A stretch of DNA of 64,000 bases from Candidatus Handelsmanbacteria bacterium (lineage in GTDB: Bacteria; Latescibacterota; UBA2968; UBA8231), in the NCBI GenBank assembly GCA_016867395.1, contig VGJS01000008.1:44866-108865 (forward strand). The letters run 5' to 3'. Within the stretch, counting starts at the first letter, position 1. Each line of letters begins with the position of its first letter. The position numbers and the translations under genes were made by a program. Below the pieces are notes generated by a model. That model saw nothing but the letters and a program-made list of their open reading frames with translations, ran no database searches and was not told where the DNA came from. Positions 16,804 to 25,565 of this stretch are shown here, in pieces.

Positions 16804-17442
16804 TCAGCTGGTTTTTTCCATTCTTGGGGCCAGGGTGTTCCACTGGTCGCCCAGGGCGTGGATTTGTTTGAAGACCTGGTATACTCCTTCCCACATGGTG
16901 TTGCGGGCCTGGTGTGCGGCCGCGTCGTCGCCGGCGGCTAGGGCTTGTTGCAGTTGCATGGCGGCCTGGGCCTGCTGGCGGGCGGCTTCCTGGGCCAGAG
17001 CGGCCATCACCTGGAAGGACTGCACCCAGCGTTCGGCCAGGTCCTCGACCGGGGTCTGAGTGTCGGTCTCTACGTCGTAGGCGCTGGAAGGGGCGAAGTG
17101 GATGGGCAGGCGCTCGCCCTCTGGGGTGCGGCCGGTGTGGGTGGGGTGGATGTGGGGCGTCACCGAGAGGTACATGATCATCGGCTCGTCGCCCACCACC
17201 CGCACGCTGTGGGGCTCGTCCACCAGGGCGACGCACAGTTGGCCTGGACCCAACTCGGCCTCCTCGCCGCTGATCTCAAAGACGCAGCGGCCCTGGAGAA
17301 TGAGGAAGATCTCGTGGCCCAGGTCGTGGCTGTGGCGCGAGGCCACCTGGCCGGGCTCCATGCGCAGGAATCGGGAGCGGATCTGGGGCGTCACCAGCAG
17401 GTTGCGGATGTCGGTGCGGAAGTCGTAGACTTTGAAAGGCAT
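16804..17442 (-). CDS. Cupin domain protein
   Basis: SRHSHDLGHEIFLILQGRCVFEISGEEAELGPGQLCVALVDEPHSVRVVGDEPMIMYLSV. Confidence 0.85.
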   Translation of the reverse strand: MPFKVYDFRTDIRNLLVTPQIRSRFLRMEPGQVASRHSHDLGHEIFLILQGRCVFEISGEEAELGPGQLCVALVDEPHSVRVVGDEPMIMYLSVTPHIHPTHTGRTPEGERLPIHFAPSSAYDVETDTQTPVEDLAERWVQSFQVMAALAQEAARQQAQAAMQLQQALAAGDDAAAHQARNTMWEGVYQVFKQIHALGDQWNTLAPRMEKTS

Positions 17443-17510
17443 GGGGCCTCCTCGGGTGTTGATCGCCCCGCAAATTAGCGCACCCAGCCTCCCCGATCAA
17501 GGAGTACGCA

Positions 17511-18953
17511 ATGGGCACCCTGCACGGCACCATCATCGACGCGGCCACCGGACAACCCATCGACGCCAAGGTCCACGTCCTCGACGCGATGGGCAATTTC
17601 GCCCAGCCCTCGGGCGCATTGCTCAAGCGCGGTACCGGCACGCCTTTCTTCTTTGCCAAAAACGAGTTCGAGGTACACGCCCCGCGCGGCCGGGCCGAGG
17701 TGCTGGTGGAGCGGGGCACCGAGTACGAGCCGGCGCGCGCCGTGGTCGAAGTGCCCGAGAAAGGCGCGGCCGCGGTGGAGATCCCGCTGCGCCGCTGGTA
17801 CTACCCACAGGAGCAGCGCTGGTACCCGGGCAACACCCACATCCACTACGACGACAAGGAGACCCGGCCCGACGAGCGGTTGGGAGTGGATTGCTCGGTA
17901 GAAGGGTACAACGTGACGGTGGTCAGTGTGCTGGACCGGCGGCAACTGCCCTACGCCAGCAACAAGTATCCCCTCGGGGCGATGAACGAGTTCACCACCG
18001 CCCACCACGTCCTCGACATCGGCGAGGAGAACCGCCACTACGGCGAGCGCTCGCCCTGGGGCTTTGGCTACGGCCATGTGATGTTCCTCAACATCCGAAA
18101 TCTGATTCAACCGGTGAGCCGGGGCCACATCCTCACCACCCAATCCGACCCGGACTATCCGCCCCTGTGCCACTGCTGCGACGAGGCGCGGGAGCAGGGG
18201 GGCATCGTCATCTGGTGCCACAACGGCCGCGGCATGGAGGCGCCGGTGGCCGCGGCATTGGGCAAGCTCGATGCCTTCAACCTCTTCGATCCTTTCTGGA
18301 TGGACCCCGAGTACGAATTGTGGTACAAGCTGCTGGACTGCGGCCTGAAGCTGCCGGCCTCCACGGGCACGGACTGGTTCGTCTGCTCCAACAACCGGGT
18401 CTACGTGCAGACGGAGGAGGAGTTTTCCTACGCCAGTTGGATAGGGGGGATGAAGGCGGGCCGCACCTACATCACTAACGGGCCGGCGGTGGACCTGAAG
18501 GTGAACGGCCGGCCCATCGGCAGCGAGCTGGCGCTGAACCAGGAGAGCGAGTTGGAGGCGGAGGTGAGTTTCCGCTCCTACTATCCCATCGAGCGGGCCG
18601 AATTGGTGGTGGACGGGCAGGTGGTGTGCCGGGAGGAGTGGCCCCAGGGCAAACGCGAGGGGGTTTTCCGCCGCCAGGTGCAGGTGGCGCGGGACGGCTG
18701 GGTGGCGGCGCGGTTGTGGGGGGATTCGCGCGACAGCTTCGGCCACGCCATCTACGCCCACACCAGCCCGATCTATTTCCGGGTGGGCCGGCCTTCCCTG
18801 CAGCGGCCGGAGTCGGCGCGCTTCTTTCTGGCGGCCATAGACGAATCCCTCAAATGGATAGACTCCTGGGGGCGGTACAACAGCGACCAGCAGCGCGAGG
18901 ATGTGAAGGAGTTGTTTAGGCGGGGACGGGAGGTGTACGCGGGGCTGGTTTAG
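17511..18953 (+). CDS. CehA/McbA family metallohydrolase (PHP-like)
   Basis: RWYPGNTHIHYDDKETRPDERLGVDCSVEGYNVTVVSVLDRRQ; IVIWCHNGRGMEAPVAAALGKLDAFNLFDPF. Confidence 0.75.
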   Translation: MGTLHGTIIDAATGQPIDAKVHVLDAMGNFAQPSGALLKRGTGTPFFFAKNEFEVHAPRGRAEVLVERGTEYEPARAVVEVPEKGAAAVEIPLRRWYYPQEQRWYPGNTHIHYDDKETRPDERLGVDCSVEGYNVTVVSVLDRRQLPYASNKYPLGAMNEFTTAHHVLDIGEENRHYGERSPWGFGYGHVMFLNIRNLIQPVSRGHILTTQSDPDYPPLCHCCDEAREQGGIVIWCHNGRGMEAPVAAALGKLDAFNLFDPFWMDPEYELWYKLLDCGLKLPASTGTDWFVCSNNRVYVQTEEEFSYASWIGGMKAGRTYITNGPAVDLKVNGRPIGSELALNQESELEAEVSFRSYYPIERAELVVDGQVVCREEWPQGKREGVFRRQVQVARDGWVAARLWGDSRDSFGHAIYAHTSPIYFRVGRPSLQRPESARFFLAAIDESLKWIDSWGRYNSDQQREDVKELFRRGREVYAGLV

Positions 18954-18962
18954 GTAAAGGTC

Positions 18963-19150
18963 GCGTCGGCGAGAGCCCCGTTCCAGCCTTTCCCATCCCA
19001 AGGCGCGTCGGCAACGCCCCATACGTTGGGGCGTTGCGCCCCCTCGCTCCATACACTACGCTTCCCCCTACCGCAGCCCTGCGGTCCTGCCCCCCACCTC
19101 TCCTCCAGAGGCGCCTTCGGGGCACTCCCCCGGCCTGCTGCTCAGGTGGG
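18963..19150. repeat. Hairpin-rich intergenic repeat element (copy B)
   Basis: Collinear blocks with 16656-16801 (GCGTCGG.GAG, CAAGGCGCG, CCCTCGCTC, GCGGTC); internal perfect hairpin GCAACGCCCCA/TGGGGCGTTGC. Confidence 0.5.
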
Positions 19151-19153
19151 ATC

Positions 19154-19972
19154 TCAGCCAGCCCTCTTTTTCCACAGCGCCCAGGTCAGCTCCCCGAACT
19201 CGGCGGAGGTGAGGCGGCAGACGGGTTTGCGGCGCAGCTTTTCGGGCAGGCGGGCCAGGATTTTGGCCAGCAGGGGCTGGGGTAATTGGCGATCCCGGAC
19301 GGCCTGGGCGGCCTGGGCGAGCGGGGCCTGTCGGTGTTTGAAGAAGGCCTCCAGCACCACCCGGAAAAACTCCTCGTCGGGTACCGAGAATTTGGGCCGG
19401 GTGCGTTCAAGGCGCACAAGGGCGCTCTCCACCTCAGGGGGCGGATAGAAGACCTGACGGGGCACCTCCTCCAATATCTCCACCTCGGCGCGGCGGCCCA
19501 CGGCGATGCTCAGCCGGCCGTACCCGCCCTCGCCCACCTTTGCCACCAGGCGCCGGGCCAGGTCCCGCTGCACCATCAGCACCGCCCGCTCGAAACGCCG
19601 CTCCATGAGTTTGAAAACCAGCGGCAGGGCCACCTGGTAGGGCAGGTTGGCCACGGCCTTGTCGAAGGGGGGGAGGTCCACCTCCAAAGCGTCGCCCCAA
19701 AGGATTTCAAGGTTTGGGTGCCGCTCTTGTACTTCCCCGAGGCAGGCGGCGAAGCGGCGGTCGCGCTCTACGGCCACCACCTGCCCGGCCCGCGCGGCCA
19801 GGAGCGCGGTGAGGTTGCCCAGGCCCGGCCCGATTTCGAGCACCGTGTCATCGGGCCCCAGCTCGGCATAGGCCAGCTCCCGCTCCAGCAGTTGGGGGTC
19901 GGCCAGGAAATGCTGGCCCAGCTTCTTGTCCGGCCGCAAGTGGTGGCGGATCAGCAGGTCTTGGATAGACAC
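19154..19972 (-). CDS. rsmA: 16S rRNA (adenine-N6,N6)-dimethyltransferase, archaeal Dim1/KsgA-like
   Basis: KKLGQHFLADPQLLEREL; VLEIGPGLGNLT; WGDALEVDL; VANLPYQVALPLVFKLMERRFERAVLMVQRDLARRLVA; YGRLSIAVGRRAEVEILEEVPRQVFYPPPEVESALV. Confidence 0.92.
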   Translation of the reverse strand: MSIQDLLIRHHLRPDKKLGQHFLADPQLLERELAYAELGPDDTVLEIGPGLGNLTALLAARAGQVVAVERDRRFAACLGEVQERHPNLEILWGDALEVDLPPFDKAVANLPYQVALPLVFKLMERRFERAVLMVQRDLARRLVAKVGEGGYGRLSIAVGRRAEVEILEEVPRQVFYPPPEVESALVRLERTRPKFSVPDEEFFRVVLEAFFKHRQAPLAQAAQAVRDRQLPQPLLAKILARLPEKLRRKPVCRLTSAEFGELTWALWKKRAG

Positions 19973-19981
19973 GGGGTCTTT

Positions 19982-20017
19982 AAAAAAAAAGAGCCGGCCC
20001 GCAGCACGGCCGGCTCA
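19982..20017 (-). terminator. Rho-independent terminator of trxB
   Basis: On the minus strand: GAGCCGGCC-8 nt-GGCCGGCTC followed by a U9-type tract. Confidence 0.85.
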
Positions 20018-20035
20018 GGTGTATTGCGAGGTGCT

Positions 20036-20974
20036 TCAACCGTGGGCCAGGAAACGCTCGGCTTCGATGGCGGCCATGCAGCCGGTGCCGGCGGCAGTGA
20101 CCGCCTGGCGGTACACATGGTCCTGCACGTCGCCGCAGGCAAAGACCCCGGGGATGTTGGTGCTGGCCGTCCCCGGTTTGGTGCGGAGGTACCCGGTCTC
20201 GTCCATCTCGAGCTGGCCGTTAAAGATCTGCGAGTTGGGCTGGTGGCCGATGGCCACGAACACCCCTTCGCAGGGGTGTTCCCACACCCGGCCGCTCACG
20301 GTGTCCTTCAGGCGCACCCCGCGCACCGCCTTCTGCCCCTCGTGGGAGAGGATCTCCTCGGGCACGGCATTGGTGATGAAGGCGATCTTGGGGTTGTCCT
20401 GGGCCCGCTTGAGCATGATCCGCGAGGCGCGGAACTCCTCGCGCCGGTGGATGAGGGTCACCTTGGAGGCGAACTTGGTCAGGTAGTTGGCCTCCTCCAT
20501 GGCCGAGTCGCCGCCCCCCACCACCGCGATCTCCTTGTTGCGAAAGAAGAAGCCGTCGCAGGTGGCGCAGGCCGAGACCCCGTGGCCCATCAGCACTTTC
20601 TCCGACTCCAAACCCAGCAGGCGGGCGGTGGCGCCGGTGGCGACGATCACCGTGTCGCCGGTGTAGCGCTCCCCGTCGCTCTCCACCGTGAAAGGCCGGC
20701 GGCCCAGGTCCACGCTGGTGGCGATCTTGAACTCGCACTGGGCCCCGAAGCGGGTGGCCTGGGCCCGCATCTTCTCCATCAACTCGGGTCCCATGATCCC
20801 TTCGGGGAAGCCGGGGTAGTTCTCCACCTCGGTGGTGATGGTCAACTGGCCGCCCGGCTGGAGCCCCTCCAGCACCAGGGGGGCCAGGTCGGCGCGGGCG
20901 GCGTACAGGGCGGCGGTCAGGCCGGCGGGCCCGGAACCGATGATGATGGCCTTGTAGTGTTTGGCGTCAGCCAT
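20036..20974 (-). CDS. trxB: Thioredoxin-disulfide reductase
   Basis: [52 protein letters not shown]. Confidence 0.96.
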   Translation of the reverse strand: MADAKHYKAIIIGSGPAGLTAALYAARADLAPLVLEGLQPGGQLTITTEVENYPGFPEGIMGPELMEKMRAQATRFGAQCEFKIATSVDLGRRPFTVESDGERYTGDTVIVATGATARLLGLESEKVLMGHGVSACATCDGFFFRNKEIAVVGGGDSAMEEANYLTKFASKVTLIHRREEFRASRIMLKRAQDNPKIAFITNAVPEEILSHEGQKAVRGVRLKDTVSGRVWEHPCEGVFVAIGHQPNSQIFNGQLEMDETGYLRTKPGTASTNIPGVFACGDVQDHVYRQAVTAAGTGCMAAIEAERFLAHG

Positions 20975-21063
20975 TGGGAATCCCTTCTCGCTTGGAGGTC
21001 CGTTGCTCGAATATCAAACATGAGCAACACCCCGTACTTCTGCAAGGCAGGGACAGGCGGGGC

Positions 21064-22017
21064 TCAGGCCACCCGGCTGAGCAGGGGCTTGCCCTCCAGG
21101 CCGGCGCGCAGGTTGTCCACCGAGCGCTGGGCCATGGCCTGGCGGGTCTGGTGGGTGGCGCTGCCCAGGTGGGGCATGATGATGACGTTGTCCAGGCCCA
21201 GCAGGGGATGGTTGCGCGGCAGGGGCTCGGGCTCGGTCACGTCCAGGCCGGCGGCCCAGATCTTCCCTTCCCTCAAGGCCTCGTACAAGGCCTGGTGGTC
21301 GAGCACCCCGCCCCGCGCCGCGTTAACCAGCACCGCAGTGGGTTTCATCAGCGCCAACTCGCGCTGGCCGATCATGCCCCGGGTCTGGGGGGTGAGCGGC
21401 ATGTTCAGGGTGACGAAGTCGGCCTGGGCCAGCAGCTCGTCGAGGGGCACGTAGCGGGCGCCCAGTTCCGCGGCCTGGGCCCTGGGCTGGCGGTTGTGGT
21501 AGATCACCCGCATGTCAAAGGCCAGGGCCCGCCGGGCCACCTGGTAGCCTATGCTGCCCAAGCCGACGATGCCCAGCACCGCCCCGTGTACCTCCTGGCC
21601 CAGCATGAAGCTGGGGTCGTAGTGGGTGAAGGCGGCGCTGCGGGCAAAGTGGTCGCCCCGGACCAGGTTGCGCGCAGCGGCCAGCAAGAGGGCAAAGGTC
21701 ATGTCCGCGGTGGCCCCGTCCAGGAGCTTGGGGGTGTTGGCCACCGGGATGCCGCGTTGGCGGGCCGCCTCCAGGTCGATGTGGTCCACCCCCACCCCGA
21801 AGTTGCTGATCACCTTGAGGCGCGGCATCAGGTCCATCTTGGCCCCGTCGAGGCGGTGGTGGCCGAAGTTGTAGAGACCCTCGATGCGCCGCAGCACCTC
21901 GGCGGGCGGCAGGGGTTCGAGCGGGTTCCACTGGCAGATCTCCCCCAGGGCTTCGAGCTGGGGGCGAATGGTCTGGTAGGGCTCCACCTCGGTGTGGAGC
22001 AGGATCTGATGGGCCAC
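21064..22017 (-). CDS. D-isomer-specific 2-hydroxyacid dehydrogenase (GTG start)
   Basis: VLGIVGLGSIGYQVARRALAFDMRVIYHNR; LVNAARGGVLDHQALYEALREGKIWAAGLDVTEPEPL. GTG placed just after the upstream gene's stop. Confidence 0.9.
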   Translation of the reverse strand: MAHQILLHTEVEPYQTIRPQLEALGEICQWNPLEPLPPAEVLRRIEGLYNFGHHRLDGAKMDLMPRLKVISNFGVGVDHIDLEAARQRGIPVANTPKLLDGATADMTFALLLAAARNLVRGDHFARSAAFTHYDPSFMLGQEVHGAVLGIVGLGSIGYQVARRALAFDMRVIYHNRQPRAQAAELGARYVPLDELLAQADFVTLNMPLTPQTRGMIGQRELALMKPTAVLVNAARGGVLDHQALYEALREGKIWAAGLDVTEPEPLPRNHPLLGLDNVIIMPHLGSATHQTRQAMAQRSVDNLRAGLEGKPLLSRVA

Positions 22018-22019
22018 AC

Positions 22020-23078
22020 TCAGCCCCTCCCCACAGCCTTCTTGACCATGGCTCTCACGTCCACCACCACGCCATTGGACGAAGCTTGGATGGCGGCGAA
22101 CAGCGCCGCGTTGCTGTGGAGGTTGTCGTCGATGGCCGTCTCGGGTTTGGGGCCGCCGGAAAGCCATTTGAGGTGGGCGTCGATCACGTAGTTGTGTCCC
22201 TGGAAGGGGGGCTGGACCAGGGGCACCTCCTCGGTGGTCAGGGCCCCGGTGGCGTTGTCGCGGATCACCAAGCGCAGCGCGTTGTCGCTATCGATCACCA
22301 CCTCGCCCTTTTCACACACCGCCCGGTAGTACTCGCGGTGCCAGGAATTCTGGTGGCCGGTGCCGCTGCAGGTGCCCTCGTAGTGAGCGACCACCCCGTT
22401 GGCCATCTTCATCACGTAGCTGGCGTTGGACTCCCCTTTGAAGCTGCTCCAGGGGCGGTTCCACTCCCAGCCAGAGATCTGCACGCAGCGCGAGCCGGCC
22501 AGGTTGCGCAGCATGTCGAGGTGATGCACCCCACCCTCCACCAGCAGGGAGTGGGGGATCTCGTGGCGAAAGGCGCCCCAGGAGGCGTACTTGCGATAGT
22601 CGGCGGCGAAGCGGCCCATCAAGTAGTTGAGCTGGCCCAGGCGCCCGCTGCGCAGCACCTGGCGAAAGGTGTACATGGTGGCGTTGTAGCGGTAATTCTG
22701 GATGATAGTACACTTGATACCAACCTTCTTCACTGCCCGGTAGATGGCCACCGCATCCTGCCAGGTGTCGGCGATGGGTTTCTCCATGAGGATGTGCAGG
22801 CGGCGGGCGCACGCCAGTTCGACACACTCGCGATGGGCCCAAGGCGGGGTGACGATAGTACAGTAGTCGGCCTCGGTCTGGGCGAAGGCTTTTTTCAGAT
22901 CGGTGTAGCGGGCGCTCTTGGGCAGCCCGAGAAAATCCCCCTGCTCGTTGAGGGGTTTGGGGGCGATGTCCACCAGGGCGACGATCTGGCAGCGCTCGGC
23001 GAAATTGGGATAGAAGGTGCGTATCCAGCCGCGCGCCATGCCACCGGCGCCGATCATCAGGCAGCGTTTCATTTTCAT
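22020..23078 (-). CDS. Gfo/Idh/MocA family oxidoreductase
   Basis: MKMKRCLMIGAGGMARGWIRTFYPNF; LHILMEKPIADTWQDAVAIYRAVKK; VEGGVHHLDMLRNLAGS. Confidence 0.88.
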   Translation of the reverse strand: MKMKRCLMIGAGGMARGWIRTFYPNFAERCQIVALVDIAPKPLNEQGDFLGLPKSARYTDLKKAFAQTEADYCTIVTPPWAHRECVELACARRLHILMEKPIADTWQDAVAIYRAVKKVGIKCTIIQNYRYNATMYTFRQVLRSGRLGQLNYLMGRFAADYRKYASWGAFRHEIPHSLLVEGGVHHLDMLRNLAGSRCVQISGWEWNRPWSSFKGESNASYVMKMANGVVAHYEGTCSGTGHQNSWHREYYRAVCEKGEVVIDSDNALRLVIRDNATGALTTEEVPLVQPPFQGHNYVIDAHLKWLSGGPKPETAIDDNLHSNAALFAAIQASSNGVVVDVRAMVKKAVGRG

Positions 23079-23132
23079 GGGAATCCTCTGGAGCAAAAGG
23101 TCGGTGGTCGGAGTGGTGGCCAAAAATAAACA

Positions 23133-23185
23133 CCCGCCCAAAGGCGGGAAAGGACAAAAAAAGACCCGGGGCGAACCCGGGTCTT
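23133..23185 (-). terminator. Tandem hairpins / Rho-independent terminator for the 23213 gene
   Basis: AAGACCCGGG-5 nt-CCCGGGTCTT with a U7 tract on the minus strand, then CCCGCC/GGCGGG. Confidence 0.85.
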
Positions 23186-23212
23186 ATCGCGGGAGGGAAA
23201 GGCGCGCCACTC

Positions 23213-23845
23213 TCAGGCGATCAGGTCCACCTCGCTCCTGGTGGCGGTGACCAGGGCTGCCCCGGTCACCGCCGCCGTGACGGCAGGCGCCGGCGCCGCG
23301 GGAGCGTTTTTGGCAAAGGCGCGCAGGGCCCCGGCGTTGGGCTGCTCCTGGGTTGGGGCTGAGCGCTGGGCGCCGGGGTTGGCGGCGATTTCTGGCTTGA
23401 CCATGGCGCTGGTGGTCTGCGGCCGGCGCGCTGGAGCGGCCTGGGGCTTGACTGCGGCTGGCGCGGTGGCCTGCGGTCTGGAAGCGAGGGTTGCCGCACG
23501 GCTCAATTCACCCTGGCCTTCGCCGCCGACGATGCCGTCCAGTTCGTTGACCTGGCGCTGCAGGTCGTTAGCGCGGCTGACCAGGACGGTGCGCTGGGGC
23601 GGGCTAACCGCCTCGGAGGAGATACGGCTGGCTACCGCCTTCTTGCTCTGCACCAAATGATCCACCCGCTCGCTGAGGCGGGCCCGCTCCTTCTGCACCA
23701 GCTCGGCCTGGGACGGATCTTTGGCGGCAAAGCGGCGATCGGCGGCCCGTGCCCCAGTCTCCTGGCGGTTGCGAAACTCCCGGCTGACCAAGGACAAGGC
23801 CTGGGCGGAAAGGCTGGGGATTATGGGCGCGACCTGCTCTGACAT
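23213..23845 (-). CDS. Hypothetical protein, coiled-coil N-terminus and Ala/Pro-rich C-terminus
   Basis: Intact ORF MSEQVAPIIPSLSAQALSLVSREF... with own terminator; no family recognised. Confidence 0.65.
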   Translation of the reverse strand: MSEQVAPIIPSLSAQALSLVSREFRNRQETGARAADRRFAAKDPSQAELVQKERARLSERVDHLVQSKKAVASRISSEAVSPPQRTVLVSRANDLQRQVNELDGIVGGEGQGELSRAATLASRPQATAPAAVKPQAAPARRPQTTSAMVKPEIAANPGAQRSAPTQEQPNAGALRAFAKNAPAAPAPAVTAAVTGAALVTATRSEVDLIA

Positions 23846-23975
23846 GACGACCACCTCATGAACTGGGGCGAGACAGCAGAGGTGAAAAGAGTATGCCCAC
23901 TTGTTATGATCTGAAGTCAATGGGTATTATACAACCGCAACCGCAGATGTCAAGCCAAAACCCCAGGAGCGAGAG

Positions 23976-24719
23976 ATGGTCAAGGGCAATTTGCACGGCA
24001 ATTATATGTTCCTTAAAGGTATAGAGCCGTATTCGTGTGGGGTGATCGCCGCCCCGGATCACGAGATCATCCACCTAACCTTCAGGCAGCCCCTGCCCTG
24101 GCGGCAGGGGTTCGAGGCCGTGAGCGCCCACCTCGCCCAGGTGGGCCGGCCCCGCGCCGCCCTGTGCGCCATGGAATTGCGTTCTCCGGCGCCCTTCTCC
24201 ATGGAGGGGTTCATCGCCTTCAACCACCACTACTGCCAGGTGCTGGAGGAGTGGGGACTGCTGGTGGACGGGCTCAACCCCATCGCCCGCACCAACGTGG
24301 CCCCGCTGCACCACCCGCCGGCCTCGCCGGTATTACACGCCTTTTCCTATACGGTCCCCAATCCCGGCGCCGCCACCACCCTGGTGGTGGCCGGGGCCGG
24401 CGAATTGCAGGGAGCGGCGCTGTTGGCCGAAGGAATTGTCCTGCGGGGGCGCACCGACGCCCAGGCCATAGAGGAGAAGGCCGCCTTCGTGCTGGGGGTG
24501 ATGGAGGAGCGCCTGCTGGGACTGGGGGCCACCTGGGATCTGGTCCACACCGTCGACGTGTACACGGTCCATCCGCTGGGGGCCATTTCCGAGCGGATCT
24601 GGGAGCGCATGGGAGGGGCTGGCCGCCATGGCTTCCGCTGGTACCAGACCCGGCCGCCGGTGGAGGAGATCGAGTTCGAGATGGACCTGCGCGGCACCCG
24701 CACCGAACTCTATTTGTAG
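23976..24719 (+). CDS. RidA/YjgF-like superfamily protein
   Basis: Conserved-looking pattern NPIARTNVAPLHHPPASPVLHAFSY...DLVHTVDVYTVHPL; family assignment tentative. Confidence 0.5.
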   Translation: MVKGNLHGNYMFLKGIEPYSCGVIAAPDHEIIHLTFRQPLPWRQGFEAVSAHLAQVGRPRAALCAMELRSPAPFSMEGFIAFNHHYCQVLEEWGLLVDGLNPIARTNVAPLHHPPASPVLHAFSYTVPNPGAATTLVVAGAGELQGAALLAEGIVLRGRTDAQAIEEKAAFVLGVMEERLLGLGATWDLVHTVDVYTVHPLGAISERIWERMGGAGRHGFRWYQTRPPVEEIEFEMDLRGTRTELYL

Positions 24720-25438
24720 AAGCAGCGCAGACTCCAGTTGCTTGCCGGGGCACATAGGGCGCCCACGTACCCCGGCCGGGGGCGCAAGCTCCACAGCCGC
24801 CAGCGCCGGCATTCCCCCTCGCCCTCGTCCGAGCGCAGGATGGCAGCGGGCTCTCCCAGGGATACGGCGAAACTGCCCAGGCCCAGACCCAGGCCCTCGC
24901 CCCTCGCCTTGAGGTATGCCTCTTTGCGGGTCCAGCAGGTGAAGAAGGCTTCGGCGCGGCGGTCGGGGAGCATCCCTTCGAGGGCAGCTACCTCCGGGGC
25001 AGAGAAGAAACGGCGGGCGAGCTGGGCGGCAGTGTCCTGGGGGCGCAGTTGCTCCACGTCGATGCCCAAGGGCAGATGGAGGCTGAAGGCGCACAGGGCC
25101 AGGCCGCCGGAGTGGGAGAGGTTGAAGTGGAGCCCGCCGCCTTCGAGGGCAGGTTTGCCCTGGGGGCCGTAGCCGAAGCGCAGTTGGGCCGGATCAGCCC
25201 CCAGGTACGCGCCCAACAACAGCCGGAGGGCGCCGCGGGCCCCGGCAAAGGCAGCGCGGGTGTGGGGCACCAGGAACCGGTTGGCCCTCGTCCTTTCGTC
25301 GGCCGAGAGCAGGGTCAGGAAGGGAGCGGCCTCCTCTTCGGTCTGGGGCAGGGTGGTCTGCCAGACCTGGATCTCGCTTTCGGACAATGTGAGGGAGGCG
25401 GGAGCCGCCTCCCAGGGCAAGGGGATTTCCATAGGCAT
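24710..25438 (-). CDS. 4'-phosphopantetheinyl transferase superfamily (Sfp-type)
   Basis: LHFNLSHSGGLALCAFSLHLPLGIDVEQLRP and CWTRKEAYLKARGEGL signatures. Confidence 0.92.
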   Translation of the reverse strand: MPMEIPLPWEAAPASLTLSESEIQVWQTTLPQTEEEAAPFLTLLSADERTRANRFLVPHTRAAFAGARGALRLLLGAYLGADPAQLRFGYGPQGKPALEGGGLHFNLSHSGGLALCAFSLHLPLGIDVEQLRPQDTAAQLARRFFSAPEVAALEGMLPDRRAEAFFTCWTRKEAYLKARGEGLGLGLGSFAVSLGEPAAILRSDEGEGECRRWRLWSLRPRPGYVGALCAPASNWSLRCFYK

Positions 25439-25478
25439 AAGCTACGGTTTTAGGCCCGCCGCAGGCCAATGGGCCGCA

Positions 25479-25507
25479 TTGACAAGGCCGGGGCGATTGC
25501 GTAGGAT
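25479..25507 (+). promoter_or_regulatory. Candidate sigma70 promoter for 25566 gene
   Basis: TTGACA - 17 nt - TAGGAT. Confidence 0.6.
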
Positions 25508-25565
25508 AAACGGGCCAATCCCCCCAATAGGGAAAATAGGTTTAAGAAGAAGGAGTCAGCCGCAG

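Noticed and set aside
19286-21454. 722-aa + strand ORF over rsmA and trxB
   Set aside because: Antisense to two unambiguous genes and an intrinsic terminator; composition typical of a shadow ORF.
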